This document shows, one piece after another, positions 1 through 12,572 of a stretch of DNA of 35,207 nt. The notes under the pieces are model-generated. The model was not told the origin of the DNA. It saw nothing but the letters and a program-made list of their open reading frames with translations, and ran no database searches. The position numbers and the translations under genes were made by a program. Origin of the DNA: Paludibacteraceae bacterium (GTDB lineage: Bacteria > Bacteroidota > Bacteroidia > Bacteroidales > Paludibacteraceae); the NCBI GenBank assembly GCA_024399955.1, contig JAKSNH010000016.1, forward strand, positions 1 through 35,207. The letters are read 5' to 3'. The stretch's first letter is position 1; every line of letters begins with the position of its first letter.

Positions 1-302
1 TTATGAGCCTCACAAGAGGTAACTTTGGTGGCCGTGCTAATGTTTGGACAGTCGCCAAAAACACGTGGGAGAAAGGTCTCCAGTATGCTTATCGTGATCG
101 TAAGAACAAAAAACGCACCTTCCGTGCGCTTTGGATTCAACGTATCAACGCAGCCGCTCGTCTCGAGGGTCTGAGTTACAGTCAACTCATGGGTGCTTTG
201 AAGAAAGCAGGTATCGTCATCAACCGCAAGGTTTTGGCTGACCTCGCCATGAATCAACCCAAAGCCTTCAAGGCTATCGCCGACAAAGCAAAGAAAGCAT
301 AA
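1..302 (+). CDS. rplT: 50S ribosomal protein L20, 3' part (5' end outside window)
   Basis: L20 binds 23S rRNA and is needed for early assembly of the large ribosomal subunit. The visible 99 codons match the L20 family closely from the LTRG motif onward, with [34 protein letters not shown], and [10 protein letters not shown] near the C terminus. The family is about 115 residues with an RRKK(I/V)LKLTRG stretch before this point, so roughly 15 to 20 residues lie upstream of the window. The ATG at 3-5 is therefore most likely an internal methionine and not the start. In other bacteria rplT follows infC and rpmI. The gene ends in TAA and is followed 25 bases later by a strong hairpin terminator. 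Confidence 0.96.
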   Translation, partial: MSLTRGNFGGRANVWTVAKNTWEKGLQYAYRDRKNKKRTFRALWIQRINAAARLEGLSYSQLMGALKKAGIVINRKVLADLAMNQPKAFKAIADKAKKA

Positions 303-322
303 AGCTCTATTTGTGACAAAAG

Positions 323-360
323 AAAAAAGCTGTTCATTATTGGACAGCTCTTTTTTTTTT
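323..360. terminator. Rho-independent terminator, probably bidirectional
   Basis: An 8-bp stem (328-335 with 342-349, one G-T wobble) closes a 6-nt loop and is followed by C and ten T on the + strand, which ends rplT. Six A precede the stem, so the minus strand also reads stem plus T-run, which would serve dapA, whose stop codon lies at 363. Confidence 0.9.
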
Positions 361-362
361 AT

Positions 363-1256
363 TTAATAGTTATTTAAATAACTTCGTATCTCATCTTGCA
401 CCGCCATAGAGTTAGGCACTAATGGCAGACGCAACACATTATGAATCACTCCCATCTCACTCAATACCGTCTTGATACCACTCGGATTGCCTTCCTTGAA
501 AAGCAAATGCACCATATTCGCAAAACGATTTTGTAACTGAATATCTTGCTTTCGCACTATCTGACCATACTCCTTCGGCCAAGCATTGGCTGCCACACTA
601 ATCAATCCTGCTCCTCCGGCCATCATCACATCTGCAGCAATACCATCATCTCCGGAGATAACCAACAAAAAACGTCCTCCGGCGACAGGTTGATTCTTCG
701 TCAAATCAATCAAATGTTTAATCTGCTCTATATTACCACTCGCCTCCTTAATACCCATAATCTTCTCCGGCATAGCCTCAAAAATTCGCATCACCGTTTC
801 GGGCAATAAATTCACTCCCGTTCGACCGGGAACATTGTATAATATTACCGGCAACGGACTATGTTCCGCAACAGCCGTAAAGTGTTGATATAGGCCATCT
901 TGACTAGGTTTATTATAGAATGGACACACACTCAATATGGCCACAAAATCACGTTGCAATTCGTCTTTATTGGTCTGCAATTCCTCCACCAACGCAGCCG
1001 TATTATTTCCTCCCAATCCCAACACCAACGGCATACGTCCGGCGATGTATCGTACAATAAACTGACGCACCTCTTTTCTCTCTTGTTCAGTCATCGTGGC
1101 TGATTCACCGGTTGTTCCTAATACCACAATATAGTCCACTCCGCCTTTTAACTGTATATCCAACAGCCGTCTCAAACCATCATAATCTACTGCACCATTG
1201 GGCAGAAATGGTGTAATTAAAGCAGTTCCTAATCCGTTAAGTTGCAACATTTTCAT
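363..1256 (-). CDS. dapA: 4-hydroxy-tetrahydrodipicolinate synthase
   Basis: Condenses pyruvate with aspartate semialdehyde, the first committed step of the diaminopimelate/lysine branch, in the cytosol. It is a TIM-barrel aldolase of the DapA family, about 297 residues from this start, the usual length. Visible motifs, numbered from this start, are LGTTGES (47-53), LYNVPGRTG with the conserved Tyr140, and GIKEASGN with the Schiff-base Lys170. The reading frame stays open to 1298, but that methionine lies inside or upstream of the promoter (-7 box at 1268-1275), so it cannot be the start. The ATG at 1256 (MKMLQLNG) or 1250 (MLQLNG) must be used. The transcript would then have a leader of only about 6 to 12 nt. 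Transcribed divergently from the nuclease gene. Confidence 0.95.
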   Translation of the reverse strand: MKMLQLNGLGTALITPFLPNGAVDYDGLRRLLDIQLKGGVDYIVVLGTTGESATMTEQERKEVRQFIVRYIAGRMPLVLGLGGNNTAALVEELQTNKDELQRDFVAILSVCPFYNKPSQDGLYQHFTAVAEHSPLPVILYNVPGRTGVNLLPETVMRIFEAMPEKIMGIKEASGNIEQIKHLIDLTKNQPVAGGRFLLVISGDDGIAADVMMAGGAGLISVAANAWPKEYGQIVRKQDIQLQNRFANMVHLLFKEGNPSGIKTVLSEMGVIHNVLRLPLVPNSMAVQDEIRSYLNNY

Positions 1257-1267
1257 TAAATTTTGCG

Positions 1268-1315
1268 CAAAGGTACGAAAATATTTGCATATATGCAAAA
1301 AAAAGTGTATCTTTG
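1268..1315. promoter_or_regulatory. Divergent Bacteroidota promoters sharing a 16-bp palindrome (dapA / nuclease operon)
   Basis: Rightward: TTTG at 1284-1287, 20 bp, TATCTTTG at 1308-1315. Leftward: TTTG (complement of 1296-1299), 20 bp, TACCTTTG (complement of 1268-1275). Both -33 boxes are the ends of a perfect palindrome, TTTGCATATATGCAAA, at 1284-1299. Both match the known Bacteroidota consensus TTTG/TAnnTTTG. Identical spacing and palindrome recur at 19917-19964. Confidence 0.88.
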
Positions 1316-1336
1316 CAGCCTTAAATGTGATATTTT

Positions 1337-5094
<3,758 letters not shown>

Positions 5095-5095
<1 letters not shown>

Positions 5096-5661
5096 TGGCT
5101 ACTCGTCTATTACATATCCTATATGTCTTCATCGGAGTGGGGGTCTTTGTCTGGTTATTGTCCGAGTTCACAGATGGCTTCACCTCTCCCTTATTTCTCA
5201 AATACGAACCGGTTCAGGAATACGTATCGGTTGATATTGATACCGTCAATATGTCTCGCGCCATCAGCGCAGAAAAGGTAGACACTATCCTGCCTATCAG
5301 TTATAAAGCACCTATCGCAGATTCTGTTACGATGCAGCGACAGTTAGTGCTACCTACTGATAGTGTACCTGCCGCTGCCAAAGTGTACGCCCCTATGCGC
5401 GACTCATCATCCTTACAACGCACATTAGACACCACCGACTACACCCAACTAAACAAAGTGATTCGGTTTGATGCTCCTAAAACAATGATTCGTATGGATA
5501 GCGATTCATTAGCACAATATAGCCTACATCGGGAGCAACAGGAGGCTGTAACCATCAAACTGCATGAAGATAAAGAACCATGGTATATCACATGGGAAGA
5601 TATAACCACGTGGTGGAGAATAGCTAAAGATTATTACCAAACTCACTTCCAACACGACTAA
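5095..5661 (+). CDS. Unrecognised membrane-anchored protein
   Basis: 188 residues. Residues 4-22 (RLLHILYVFIGVGVFVWLL) form one transmembrane segment or uncleaved signal anchor; the rest is hydrophilic, rich in D, S, T and Q with DS/DT pairs, and should lie in the periplasm. The end is tryptophan-rich (PWYITWEDITTWW). I recognise no domain. It starts inside the stop of the preceding gene (TAATG) and ends 4 bases before aroB, so it is part of the same operon; that position is the only clue to its role. Confidence 0.7.
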
Positions 5662-5665
5662 CGCA

Positions 5666-6673
5666 ATGAATATAGATTCTTTATACACTTCCATTCAGGA
5701 GCGGCTGCGGGCCACTTACCCAGGCCGAGACCTACTCTTCCTCGTGGAAGATGCACTCCACCTTGCGTTGACACCACAACTGACATTGCATGCTCAGGAA
5801 AGCAATAAAACACTCGAAACAGTTTGCGCCATCTGGGATTTCTTATTCGACCATCATGCTACACGTAAAACATTGCTGGTTTGTATAGGAGGAGGTATCA
5901 TAACCGACTTAGGAGGGTTTGCTGCTTCCACCTACAAGCGAGGCATGGACTACCTCAATATACCCACTACCCTATTAGCCATGATAGATGCATCCACCGG
6001 AGGAAAAACAGGATTTAATTATAAAGGCATCAAAAACAGCATCGGTATCATCCGTCAACCCATCGATACATGGATTGAACCGGACTTCCTAACATCCCTG
6101 CCTGCCCATCAGTTATTAAGTGGATATGCCGAACTCATCAAGACGGCCTTATTAGACTCTCCTAACACCTACCATCAGGCATTAACCGCATTAGAGCAAA
6201 ACGATTCGCTTCTGTCAACCTCTCTTATTGAACACATCGTAACCATTAAACAACATATCGTCGCCCAAGACCCTCAGGAAAACGGACTGCGCAAGGTGCT
6301 CAATCTGGGACATACCATCGCTCATGCATTGGAAGAATATAGTTTGGCGCAGCAACCACACTCTCCCCTATCTCATGGTTATGCAGTCATGTATGGCATG
6401 GTAGCAGAATTATATCTGAGTGTAACCCAATTAGGACTCAATCGCGAAGTGTTGCGTTCACTCACCCACACCATGATCACGTATTATGGACGACCACAAT
6501 GCGCGTGTTCAGACCGAAAAGAACTCATACAATGGATGTATGACGATAAGAAGAATGAACAATCTCATGCCATCACATTTACATTATTGCGCCAAATAGG
6601 AGAACCCGTCATCAATCAAATCATTCCCGAAGCACAAATACAAGAAGCATTAGAATATCTATTTACATTATAA
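5666..6673 (+). CDS. aroB: 3-dehydroquinate synthase
   Basis: Converts DAHP to 3-dehydroquinate, second step of the shikimate pathway, using NAD+ and a divalent metal. Visible family signatures: GGGIITDLGGFAAS with Gly75-77 and Asp81, PTTLLAMIDASTGGKTGFN with Lys114 and Asn118, metal ligands Glu156 (GYAELIK), His216 (NLGHTIAHALE) and His237 (SHGYAV). At 335 residues it is 20-30 shorter than the E. coli enzyme, the loss being in the N-terminal strand region, common in this phylum. Last housekeeping gene of the run; a secreted-protein gene begins 28 bases further. Confidence 0.96.
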   Translation: MNIDSLYTSIQERLRATYPGRDLLFLVEDALHLALTPQLTLHAQESNKTLETVCAIWDFLFDHHATRKTLLVCIGGGIITDLGGFAASTYKRGMDYLNIPTTLLAMIDASTGGKTGFNYKGIKNSIGIIRQPIDTWIEPDFLTSLPAHQLLSGYAELIKTALLDSPNTYHQALTALEQNDSLLSTSLIEHIVTIKQHIVAQDPQENGLRKVLNLGHTIAHALEEYSLAQQPHSPLSHGYAVMYGMVAELYLSVTQLGLNREVLRSLTHTMITYYGRPQCACSDRKELIQWMYDDKKNEQSHAITFTLLRQIGEPVINQIIPEAQIQEALEYLFTL

Positions 6674-6701
6674 TATAATATACATTAATTAATCTTTTAT
6701 C

Positions 6702-8687
6702 ATGAAAAAAATCCTTTTTCTTTTTAATGCCATCCTTATGGCTAATCTGCTGAATGCAGGAATTACTGAGTACACTTTTACATCCACCACATGGGCAAGC
6801 ACCGTTGGCTCTACTAAGTGCGATGGCAAAACCGACGGCTGGGTATGCAATAAAGAAGCCGGAACGGTCGGTACCCCTCGTTATGATGCCAACCAACGAC
6901 TCATGTATGCCGGAGTCGGCGTACAAGCAGCACAATCCGGCGCAGGAGCTACCAGCGTTAAGTCATTCACTAAAGTGCGCAAGATAATCGTTAACTTCTG
7001 CCTAAACTCCAGCAAAGGCAAAGGAACAATCTACTTCCAAATCGGAGACAACACACCTGACTCACTGGTGATTACCAAACCTGCTAAGTCCGGAGAAGGG
7101 GTGTATAACCGCGACTCGGCAGTCGTGATTGGCGAAAAAACAGGTAAGATTAAATTCTGGATTGTATGCAACGAGAATGCCATCTATCTAAACACACTCG
7201 ACATTCGCGCCGAAGAAGGAGGCTCGAATCCCTTTACACAGTCATCCTTCCAACTCGTAACCAATATTCACCAACTGCAAGACTCCGACCAAATCATCTT
7301 TGGCGTGGCAGATGGACAAACCAATATGATTATGGGATACTACGACGAATTGGTGTCACAAAATAACATCCACGCCATCAAAGGTGTGTATGCCGACATG
7401 CGCACTACCGTTCGCGAAAACGAGGATGCTATCTATACACTCTGGAAAGAAACCGGAGAGAATGACCAAGATACCGTGTATATATTCCAGGATGAACTGC
7501 GTTACGAAGTGGCGTATTTAGTAGCCACCGGAGGCAAAACAAAGAATAAACTGACCCTTTGGACCGATGTCGTTTCGCCCGCATACGGCAACAATGGCTT
7601 CTGGCGAATGACCATTGCTGACGATGGTGCAACTATCATCGAGAATGCAGGCACCAGCGAACGGAAATACATGCAATACAATGCCAACGATCAACTATTC
7701 AGCTGCTACGCCGATCCTCATTCACAAACAAAAGTTAGTATCTATCGACAAGTGCCGGCTAAAGGAACTGAGGACCCCGCCATCGCCGCAAACATGGTCA
7801 ACTTTGGTAATGTACGACTTAGCGGTGGACAAGCCGATGGGCAAACAATATTGACGGTAAATGCCAATAAGTTGACCGAAAATATAACATGCACCTTCAA
7901 ACACGGACAGACCTTCCAATTATCTTCATACACATTAGACCGCGATGGAGACAAAGTGAATGTCTCCTACCATGCAACCGCTCCAGGTAAGCATATAGAT
8001 ACTCTCGTATTGAGTAGCACCGGCGTAACAATTGAAGTAACTGTAATGGTGAATGTAGTGGCAGAGAAGACTATCGCAGAGGCCGTTCAGGCCAAAGACT
8101 TTGAGTTTATCTACCTCAATCCCGTAGTGGTCACTAAAAAATACGACCAGTATGTCTTCATTCGTGATGACTCCGGTAGCATGTTAATCTGGGATGGCAT
8201 CAATCCGCAAACCGGTAAACGATATGCTCAAAACGTAGAGGCAGGACATCAACTCAGCGACGTACAAGGTCACTTCAAGAATTACTATGGCGTACCGGAA
8301 CTGCAACCTACTGCAGCATGGACAGTGGCTGCCCAAAAAGTAGCAGTCGAACCTGAGGTAGTAACTACAACCGACTCGGCCGACGTATGCCGATTCGTGC
8401 GCTATGAAAATGCTACTATTAATGCAGACAATACATTAGATGGCAAAAACGTTCAAGACATGTTTCAATATGGTCGCCTCATCACAGAAGTACAGGGTAC
8501 CGTGGACGCCATAGTGATGATTTCGCACGACGTAGTCGAACTGTGGATTGTTAACCAACAAGTACCAACCGATTTGTCGAATGTTGACGATGCCTCAAAA
8601 TTCAAAATTCATAATTCAAAATTGATTATCAACGGTCACCTCTACATCCGTAAAGACAACAAAACCTACAACGCCTTAGGATACTAA
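6702..8687 (+). CDS. Large secreted modular protein with conserved C-terminal tail
   Basis: 661 residues with a cleavable signal peptide (MKKILFLFNAILMANLLNAG). Residues about 20-170 form a beta-rich domain; about 180-355 a module (LQDSDQIIFGVAD ... YMQYNANDQLFSCY ... VSIYRQV) that recurs in the next protein; about 365-465 an Ig-like or choice-of-anchor domain; about 470-610 an OB-fold-like segment (FIYLNPVVV, YVFIRDDSGSMLIWDG) of the type often seen near secreted nucleases. The final residues, INGHLYIRKDNKTYNALG, match the tail of the next protein and look like a sorting or anchoring signal. Function unknown. A repeat-derived linker (about residues 633-642) precedes the tail. Follows aroB by 28 bases, without a visible promoter. 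Confidence 0.8.
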   Translation: MKKILFLFNAILMANLLNAGITEYTFTSTTWASTVGSTKCDGKTDGWVCNKEAGTVGTPRYDANQRLMYAGVGVQAAQSGAGATSVKSFTKVRKIIVNFCLNSSKGKGTIYFQIGDNTPDSLVITKPAKSGEGVYNRDSAVVIGEKTGKIKFWIVCNENAIYLNTLDIRAEEGGSNPFTQSSFQLVTNIHQLQDSDQIIFGVADGQTNMIMGYYDELVSQNNIHAIKGVYADMRTTVRENEDAIYTLWKETGENDQDTVYIFQDELRYEVAYLVATGGKTKNKLTLWTDVVSPAYGNNGFWRMTIADDGATIIENAGTSERKYMQYNANDQLFSCYADPHSQTKVSIYRQVPAKGTEDPAIAANMVNFGNVRLSGGQADGQTILTVNANKLTENITCTFKHGQTFQLSSYTLDRDGDKVNVSYHATAPGKHIDTLVLSSTGVTIEVTVMVNVVAEKTIAEAVQAKDFEFIYLNPVVVTKKYDQYVFIRDDSGSMLIWDGINPQTGKRYAQNVEAGHQLSDVQGHFKNYYGVPELQPTAAWTVAAQKVAVEPEVVTTTDSADVCRFVRYENATINADNTLDGKNVQDMFQYGRLITEVQGTVDAIVMISHDVVELWIVNQQVPTDLSNVDDASKFKIHNSKLIINGHLYIRKDNKTYNALGY

Positions 8688-8727
8688 TATTCAATATTCA
8701 ATAATCAATTATCAATAATCAATTATC
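8688..8727 (+). repeat. Short tandem repeats between the two secreted-protein genes
   Basis: The whole 40-bp gap is repeat: ATTCAAT twice (8689-8702), and AATAATCAATTATC twice (8700-8727), the second copy ending at the start codon. No promoter or Shine-Dalgarno site is visible here. Confidence 0.85.
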
Positions 8728-11700
8728 ATGCGTAAGACATTATTTATTTTATGCGCGCTCGTGTGCGCGAGCATGGCATGGGCTACTACAGCCACCACTT
8801 TCACTTATGAATCTCATTTCAAAGGCAAAGGATCCAAATCTCCCGGTTCGGCCATCAAAGTGTATTTAGAGGGAGATACAGTCAGTATTGATAAAGCAGG
8901 AGCATTGGACTATGGACATGTACGTGTTTTTGCCGGTTCGGTTATCACCATCAAAGCCGGTTACACAATATCCAAAGTAGAAGTAGCATGCACTGCTAAT
9001 GGAACAAGTGAGTATGGTCCCGGTAAATTAAGTAGTCAAACAGATGCCGGCCAATATGCGTATAGCGGCAAAGTGGGTACTTGGACACTCAAAGAAGGAC
9101 AAGACACCAAAGTGGTTAAACTCAAAGCCACCGCACAAGCACGTTTGACACAAATTGTTGTTTATACCGAAGTGCAAAGCGAAGGTCCTGTAGCCGTTAA
9201 AGATGTGTCTTTAGACCAAACCCAATTAGAGATGATTATCGGACAGCAAACGCAACTGACAGCTCGTATCAATCCCGACAATGCTGATAATCAGGAAGTT
9301 AGTTGGTCCGTCCTTAATGGACACGTAGCCGTTGAAAACGGTTTAGTAACTGCTCTCACTGCCGGTGAGGACGAAGTAACCGTTACCACCACCGATGGCG
9401 GCAAAACAGCCACTTGCGCAGTAGTCGTTAAGGAAGGAAGCACATTAGATAACGGAGCCGTTATTTATCAGAAAGTGACTAAAGCAGCCGACCTCGTAGC
9501 CGGAAGACAATATATTGTGCTATACGAAGCAGGTTCGGTGGCTGCAGGAACATGGGATACCAAGAAATATCGTGCTACACCTGCTAAGATAATGAATAAT
9601 CAAGCCACTGCTCCCCAAGCAACCGTCTTTACCTTAGGAGGAACAACGGACGCATGGACCATTGCTACCACATCCGGATATTTACAAATAACCGGCACCA
9701 GCAATGGCAACCTCATCTGTGATGCCACTACGGCTGCTACTTGGACTATTGCAACCACAGGTAATAGCATCGTTAGTAACGACTACACCTCTCGTGGACT
9801 GCGTTTTAACAATGCTTCCGAAGCTAGCGGAGGACAAGTATTCACCAACTATGCCACAACTAAACAAGAGGCCATTCAACTTTACTACTCTACCGGTGAA
9901 GTATATGGCAAACCGGCAGTAGAACAAGTGCATATCAATGCCAAAGAATTGGTAATCCGCAAAGGAGCTACTACTCAACTACAAGCCGTTGTTAGTCCGT
10001 ATGGCGCAGACAACACTATCATTTGGACATCTTCCGACGATGCCGTTGCTACCGTTGTTGACGGATTGGTTTCCGGATTGACTAATGGTCAAGTTAAGAT
10101 TACCGCTACCGCCAATAATGGCGTATATGACTCATGTATGGTGAAGGTGGCGGACTCCGTTCATGTAACCGGCATCCTGTTAGACAAGGCTTCCGCCACA
10201 ATGGTGGAACTATCTACACTGCAATTAGTAGCAATCATCCAACCTTCAGACGCCGATAACCAACGTGTTATTTGGGAATCCGCTAATAACGATGTCGCTA
10301 CCGTTGATGACCAAGGTGTAGTGACTGCTATTCGTTATGGAGAGACAACTATCACAGCTAAGAGCGAAGAATTCCCTTCATTGATGGCTCAATGCCAATT
10401 GCGTGTTTCTGCACAATCTGGTGATCGTTATCATCTTATGACCAAGGACTCTGTTCTCAACGATGGAGACCTTATTGTGTTCTATAATGCGGCCGTCAAT
10501 AAAGCCAGTGCAGGATTAGTGGATAGCAAGAAATATCTATCAGGTATGGAAGCGGTCGTAGCAGGAACGGATCTGATTATTAACGAGTCTCAACCGATGC
10601 GACTCACTAAGAAAGGCAGTTACTGGAACCTCAGCATCAATGGCGCTACTATTGGTCATAATCAATCATCTGAAAACTCCGTTGACTTTACCATTGGTGT
10701 CACTACGGATTTCGCTATCACTATCTCAGAGAGCAATATGGCTATCGTCAAGAGCCAGACATCCTCCAATCCGCAGTTCTATTGCAATGCTCAAGGCAAT
10801 TTCCGCCTCTATAACTCCACCTCTATGTCGCCTATCCAACTCTATCGTAAGGTGGCTAATCCCGATGTTCCTATCGCCGTGGAGAGTGTTGAATTAGATT
10901 ATATCGCCATTACGCTACGCGAAGGAGAAACAGACCTACTAAACGCTACCGTTTTGCCCGAAGATGCTAAGATTAAAGATGTTGAATGGGGCAGCATGGA
11001 TGAATCGATTGCCACTGTTGTAGATGGACAAATCAAAGCCGTTGCTCAAGGACAAACACAAATATGGGTACGCACCGTTGATGGTGGATTTACGGATAGC
11101 TGCCTTGTAACCGTTTTGGCTGGACTCAATCAGCCCGACGTCACATGGAACCAAGTGCAGGATCTAAGTTTATTAACCGAAGGCACCAAAGTGTTTATCG
11201 CTTCTGAACGAATCGGAGAAGATTATGTCTTAGGACTTTATGACTATGATGTAGCTAAATCTAACATACGCGGAGCGGCAGCTAAGTTTAGTGATGACCA
11301 CCATGCCGTAACAGCCAGTGCCTCATATGCCTATACCGTGTCTATTGTGGATGGTAAGTATGTGTTCCGTAACTTGGACGGCTTATACCTTTGCGACTAT
11401 AGCAGCAAGAACTTGAGCACACAAGAGACGCTGGATAATAAGGCTAAATGGACCATTACGATGGACGAAATGTTTATCTTCAAAATCGCAAACCTATACA
11501 ACACCGGTTACGAGATTTACAACAACCATAATAGCGATATGTTCTGCTGCTACAATGCTTTTGACAAGAGCAACATGTCGCATCTGGTTATCTATTCCAA
11601 TAACGCACCAGCATGGGTAGAGCCCATTCGTATTCCGGAACTCACCATTACCGTGGATAAAGACACCATTACCGATATACTGGACTTCGGCGAAGTCGTA

Positions 11701-12483
11701 TATGATGATAGTTGGGGCACCGAGGTTAATCCCTATGAGGCAGCTAAAACGCTCAAATTCACAACCAAATGGTTAACCGAAGATATTGCCTTGTCCATGA
11801 ATAAAGGCACCGCCTTCATGCTTTATACCCAATCAGTTGGTAAAGATGGTGGATCGGCAAGCATTCAATTCAGCGTTAAGCAAAAAGGTACATACGAGGA
11901 CACCCTGTATGTAAAAACCGGAGACATTGCACGTAAGATTGTGCTGACCGCTAAAACAGTTACTCAAGAAGAAGCTGCTCCTCAATTAACGCTCTCTACC
12001 ACATCGATTACACTCAATCCGAACATAGATAACGACCTGACCGATGACGCAGAAATGACCTTCTCGGTTAAAAACTTAGTTAAACCGCTCTATATCAAAT
12101 GGGAGAAAGGCGAGATTCCTGATCAGGCTGGAGAAGAAACCACTATCCTTGCCGGAAATGAGGCTGCCAATATCGACTTCGGTGCAGCCACCAATATGGG
12201 TCTGAATGAACGAACCGATGAACCAATTTTGTTTGAAGCTACTGGTTATACTCCCGGGACCTATGTTTCTACCCTATGCTTCTACACTCCGGATGCTATA
12301 GACAAGAGCAAGAACGCATTTGAACAACGCGTAACGATTACCATCATTATCACGAAAGAGCTTGAACCTACCGACTTATCAACGTCAACGTCGACGTCAA
12401 CGTTAGATAAGTTTATCCACAATGGTCACCTCTATATCCGCAAAAACAATAAGACCTACAACACCGTCGGCGTTGAACTGTAA
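8728..12483 (+). CDS. Very large secreted protein with four Big2 domains and shared modules
   Basis: 1251 residues, signal peptide MRKTLFILCALVCASMAWA. After an N-terminal beta domain (about 20-150) come four bacterial Ig-like (Big2) domains at about 155-236, 400-475, 478-562 and 716-798, each with the V.LD...L..G....L.A.V.P..A....W.S.....ATV pattern. Three copies of a 140-150-residue module lie between them at about 242-391, 566-710 and 805-958 (AADLVAGRQYIVLY; SVLNDGDLIVFY; SLLTEGTKVFIA; each ending P/AIQLYY/R or HLVIYS). Two further beta domains follow (about 972-1078 and 1085-1210), then a TSTSTST linker and the tail NGHLYIRKNNKTYN, nearly identical to the preceding protein. Probably a surface adhesin or binding protein; ligand unknown. 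A terminator follows at 12573. Confidence 0.82.
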   Translation: MRKTLFILCALVCASMAWATTATTFTYESHFKGKGSKSPGSAIKVYLEGDTVSIDKAGALDYGHVRVFAGSVITIKAGYTISKVEVACTANGTSEYGPGKLSSQTDAGQYAYSGKVGTWTLKEGQDTKVVKLKATAQARLTQIVVYTEVQSEGPVAVKDVSLDQTQLEMIIGQQTQLTARINPDNADNQEVSWSVLNGHVAVENGLVTALTAGEDEVTVTTTDGGKTATCAVVVKEGSTLDNGAVIYQKVTKAADLVAGRQYIVLYEAGSVAAGTWDTKKYRATPAKIMNNQATAPQATVFTLGGTTDAWTIATTSGYLQITGTSNGNLICDATTAATWTIATTGNSIVSNDYTSRGLRFNNASEASGGQVFTNYATTKQEAIQLYYSTGEVYGKPAVEQVHINAKELVIRKGATTQLQAVVSPYGADNTIIWTSSDDAVATVVDGLVSGLTNGQVKITATANNGVYDSCMVKVADSVHVTGILLDKASATMVELSTLQLVAIIQPSDADNQRVIWESANNDVATVDDQGVVTAIRYGETTITAKSEEFPSLMAQCQLRVSAQSGDRYHLMTKDSVLNDGDLIVFYNAAVNKASAGLVDSKKYLSGMEAVVAGTDLIINESQPMRLTKKGSYWNLSINGATIGHNQSSENSVDFTIGVTTDFAITISESNMAIVKSQTSSNPQFYCNAQGNFRLYNSTSMSPIQLYRKVANPDVPIAVESVELDYIAITLREGETDLLNATVLPEDAKIKDVEWGSMDESIATVVDGQIKAVAQGQTQIWVRTVDGGFTDSCLVTVLAGLNQPDVTWNQVQDLSLLTEGTKVFIASERIGEDYVLGLYDYDVAKSNIRGAAAKFSDDHHAVTASASYAYTVSIVDGKYVFRNLDGLYLCDYSSKNLSTQETLDNKAKWTITMDEMFIFKIANLYNTGYEIYNNHNSDMFCCYNAFDKSNMSHLVIYSNNAPAWVEPIRIPELTITVDKDTITDILDFGEVVYDDSWGTEVNPYEAAKTLKFTTKWLTEDIALSMNKGTAFMLYTQSVGKDGGSASIQFSVKQKGTYEDTLYVKTGDIARKIVLTAKTVTQEEAAPQLTLSTTSITLNPNIDNDLTDDAEMTFSVKNLVKPLYIKWEKGEIPDQAGEETTILAGNEAANIDFGAATNMGLNERTDEPILFEATGYTPGTYVSTLCFYTPDAIDKSKNAFEQRVTITIIITKELEPTDLSTSTSTSTLDKFIHNGHLYIRKNNKTYNTVGVEL
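12381..12404 (+). repeat. Hexamer tandem repeat coding for the linker before the C-terminal tail
   Basis: Four 6-bp units (AACGTC, AACGTC, GACGTC, AACGTT) encode the Thr-Ser repeats just before the conserved tail. CTTATC at 12375-12380 and GATAAG at 12406-12411 flank the array as an inverted repeat. Confidence 0.8.
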
Positions 12484-12490
12484 GATATTA

Positions 12491-12555
12491 GGGCATTTTC
12501 ATAATTCATAATTATCTATTGCTTTCCGGAATATCCGGTATTATGATTTATGCCC
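12491..12555. other. Long interrupted inverted repeat after the secreted-protein operon
   Basis: GGGCAT (12491-12496) pairs with ATGCCC (12550-12555), and CATAAT (12500-12505) with ATTATG (12540-12545), around a smaller CCGG/CCGG hairpin (12526-12538). It lies 8 bases past the stop codon and lacks a T-run, so it may protect the mRNA 3' end, with termination just downstream. Confidence 0.6.
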
Positions 12556-12572
12556 TCAAATAGAAACCTTTG

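Noticed and set aside
1257..1298. Upstream in-frame ATG of dapA at 1298
   Set aside because: It lies upstream of the predicted transcription start and inside the promoter palindrome; the family homology starts after 1256.
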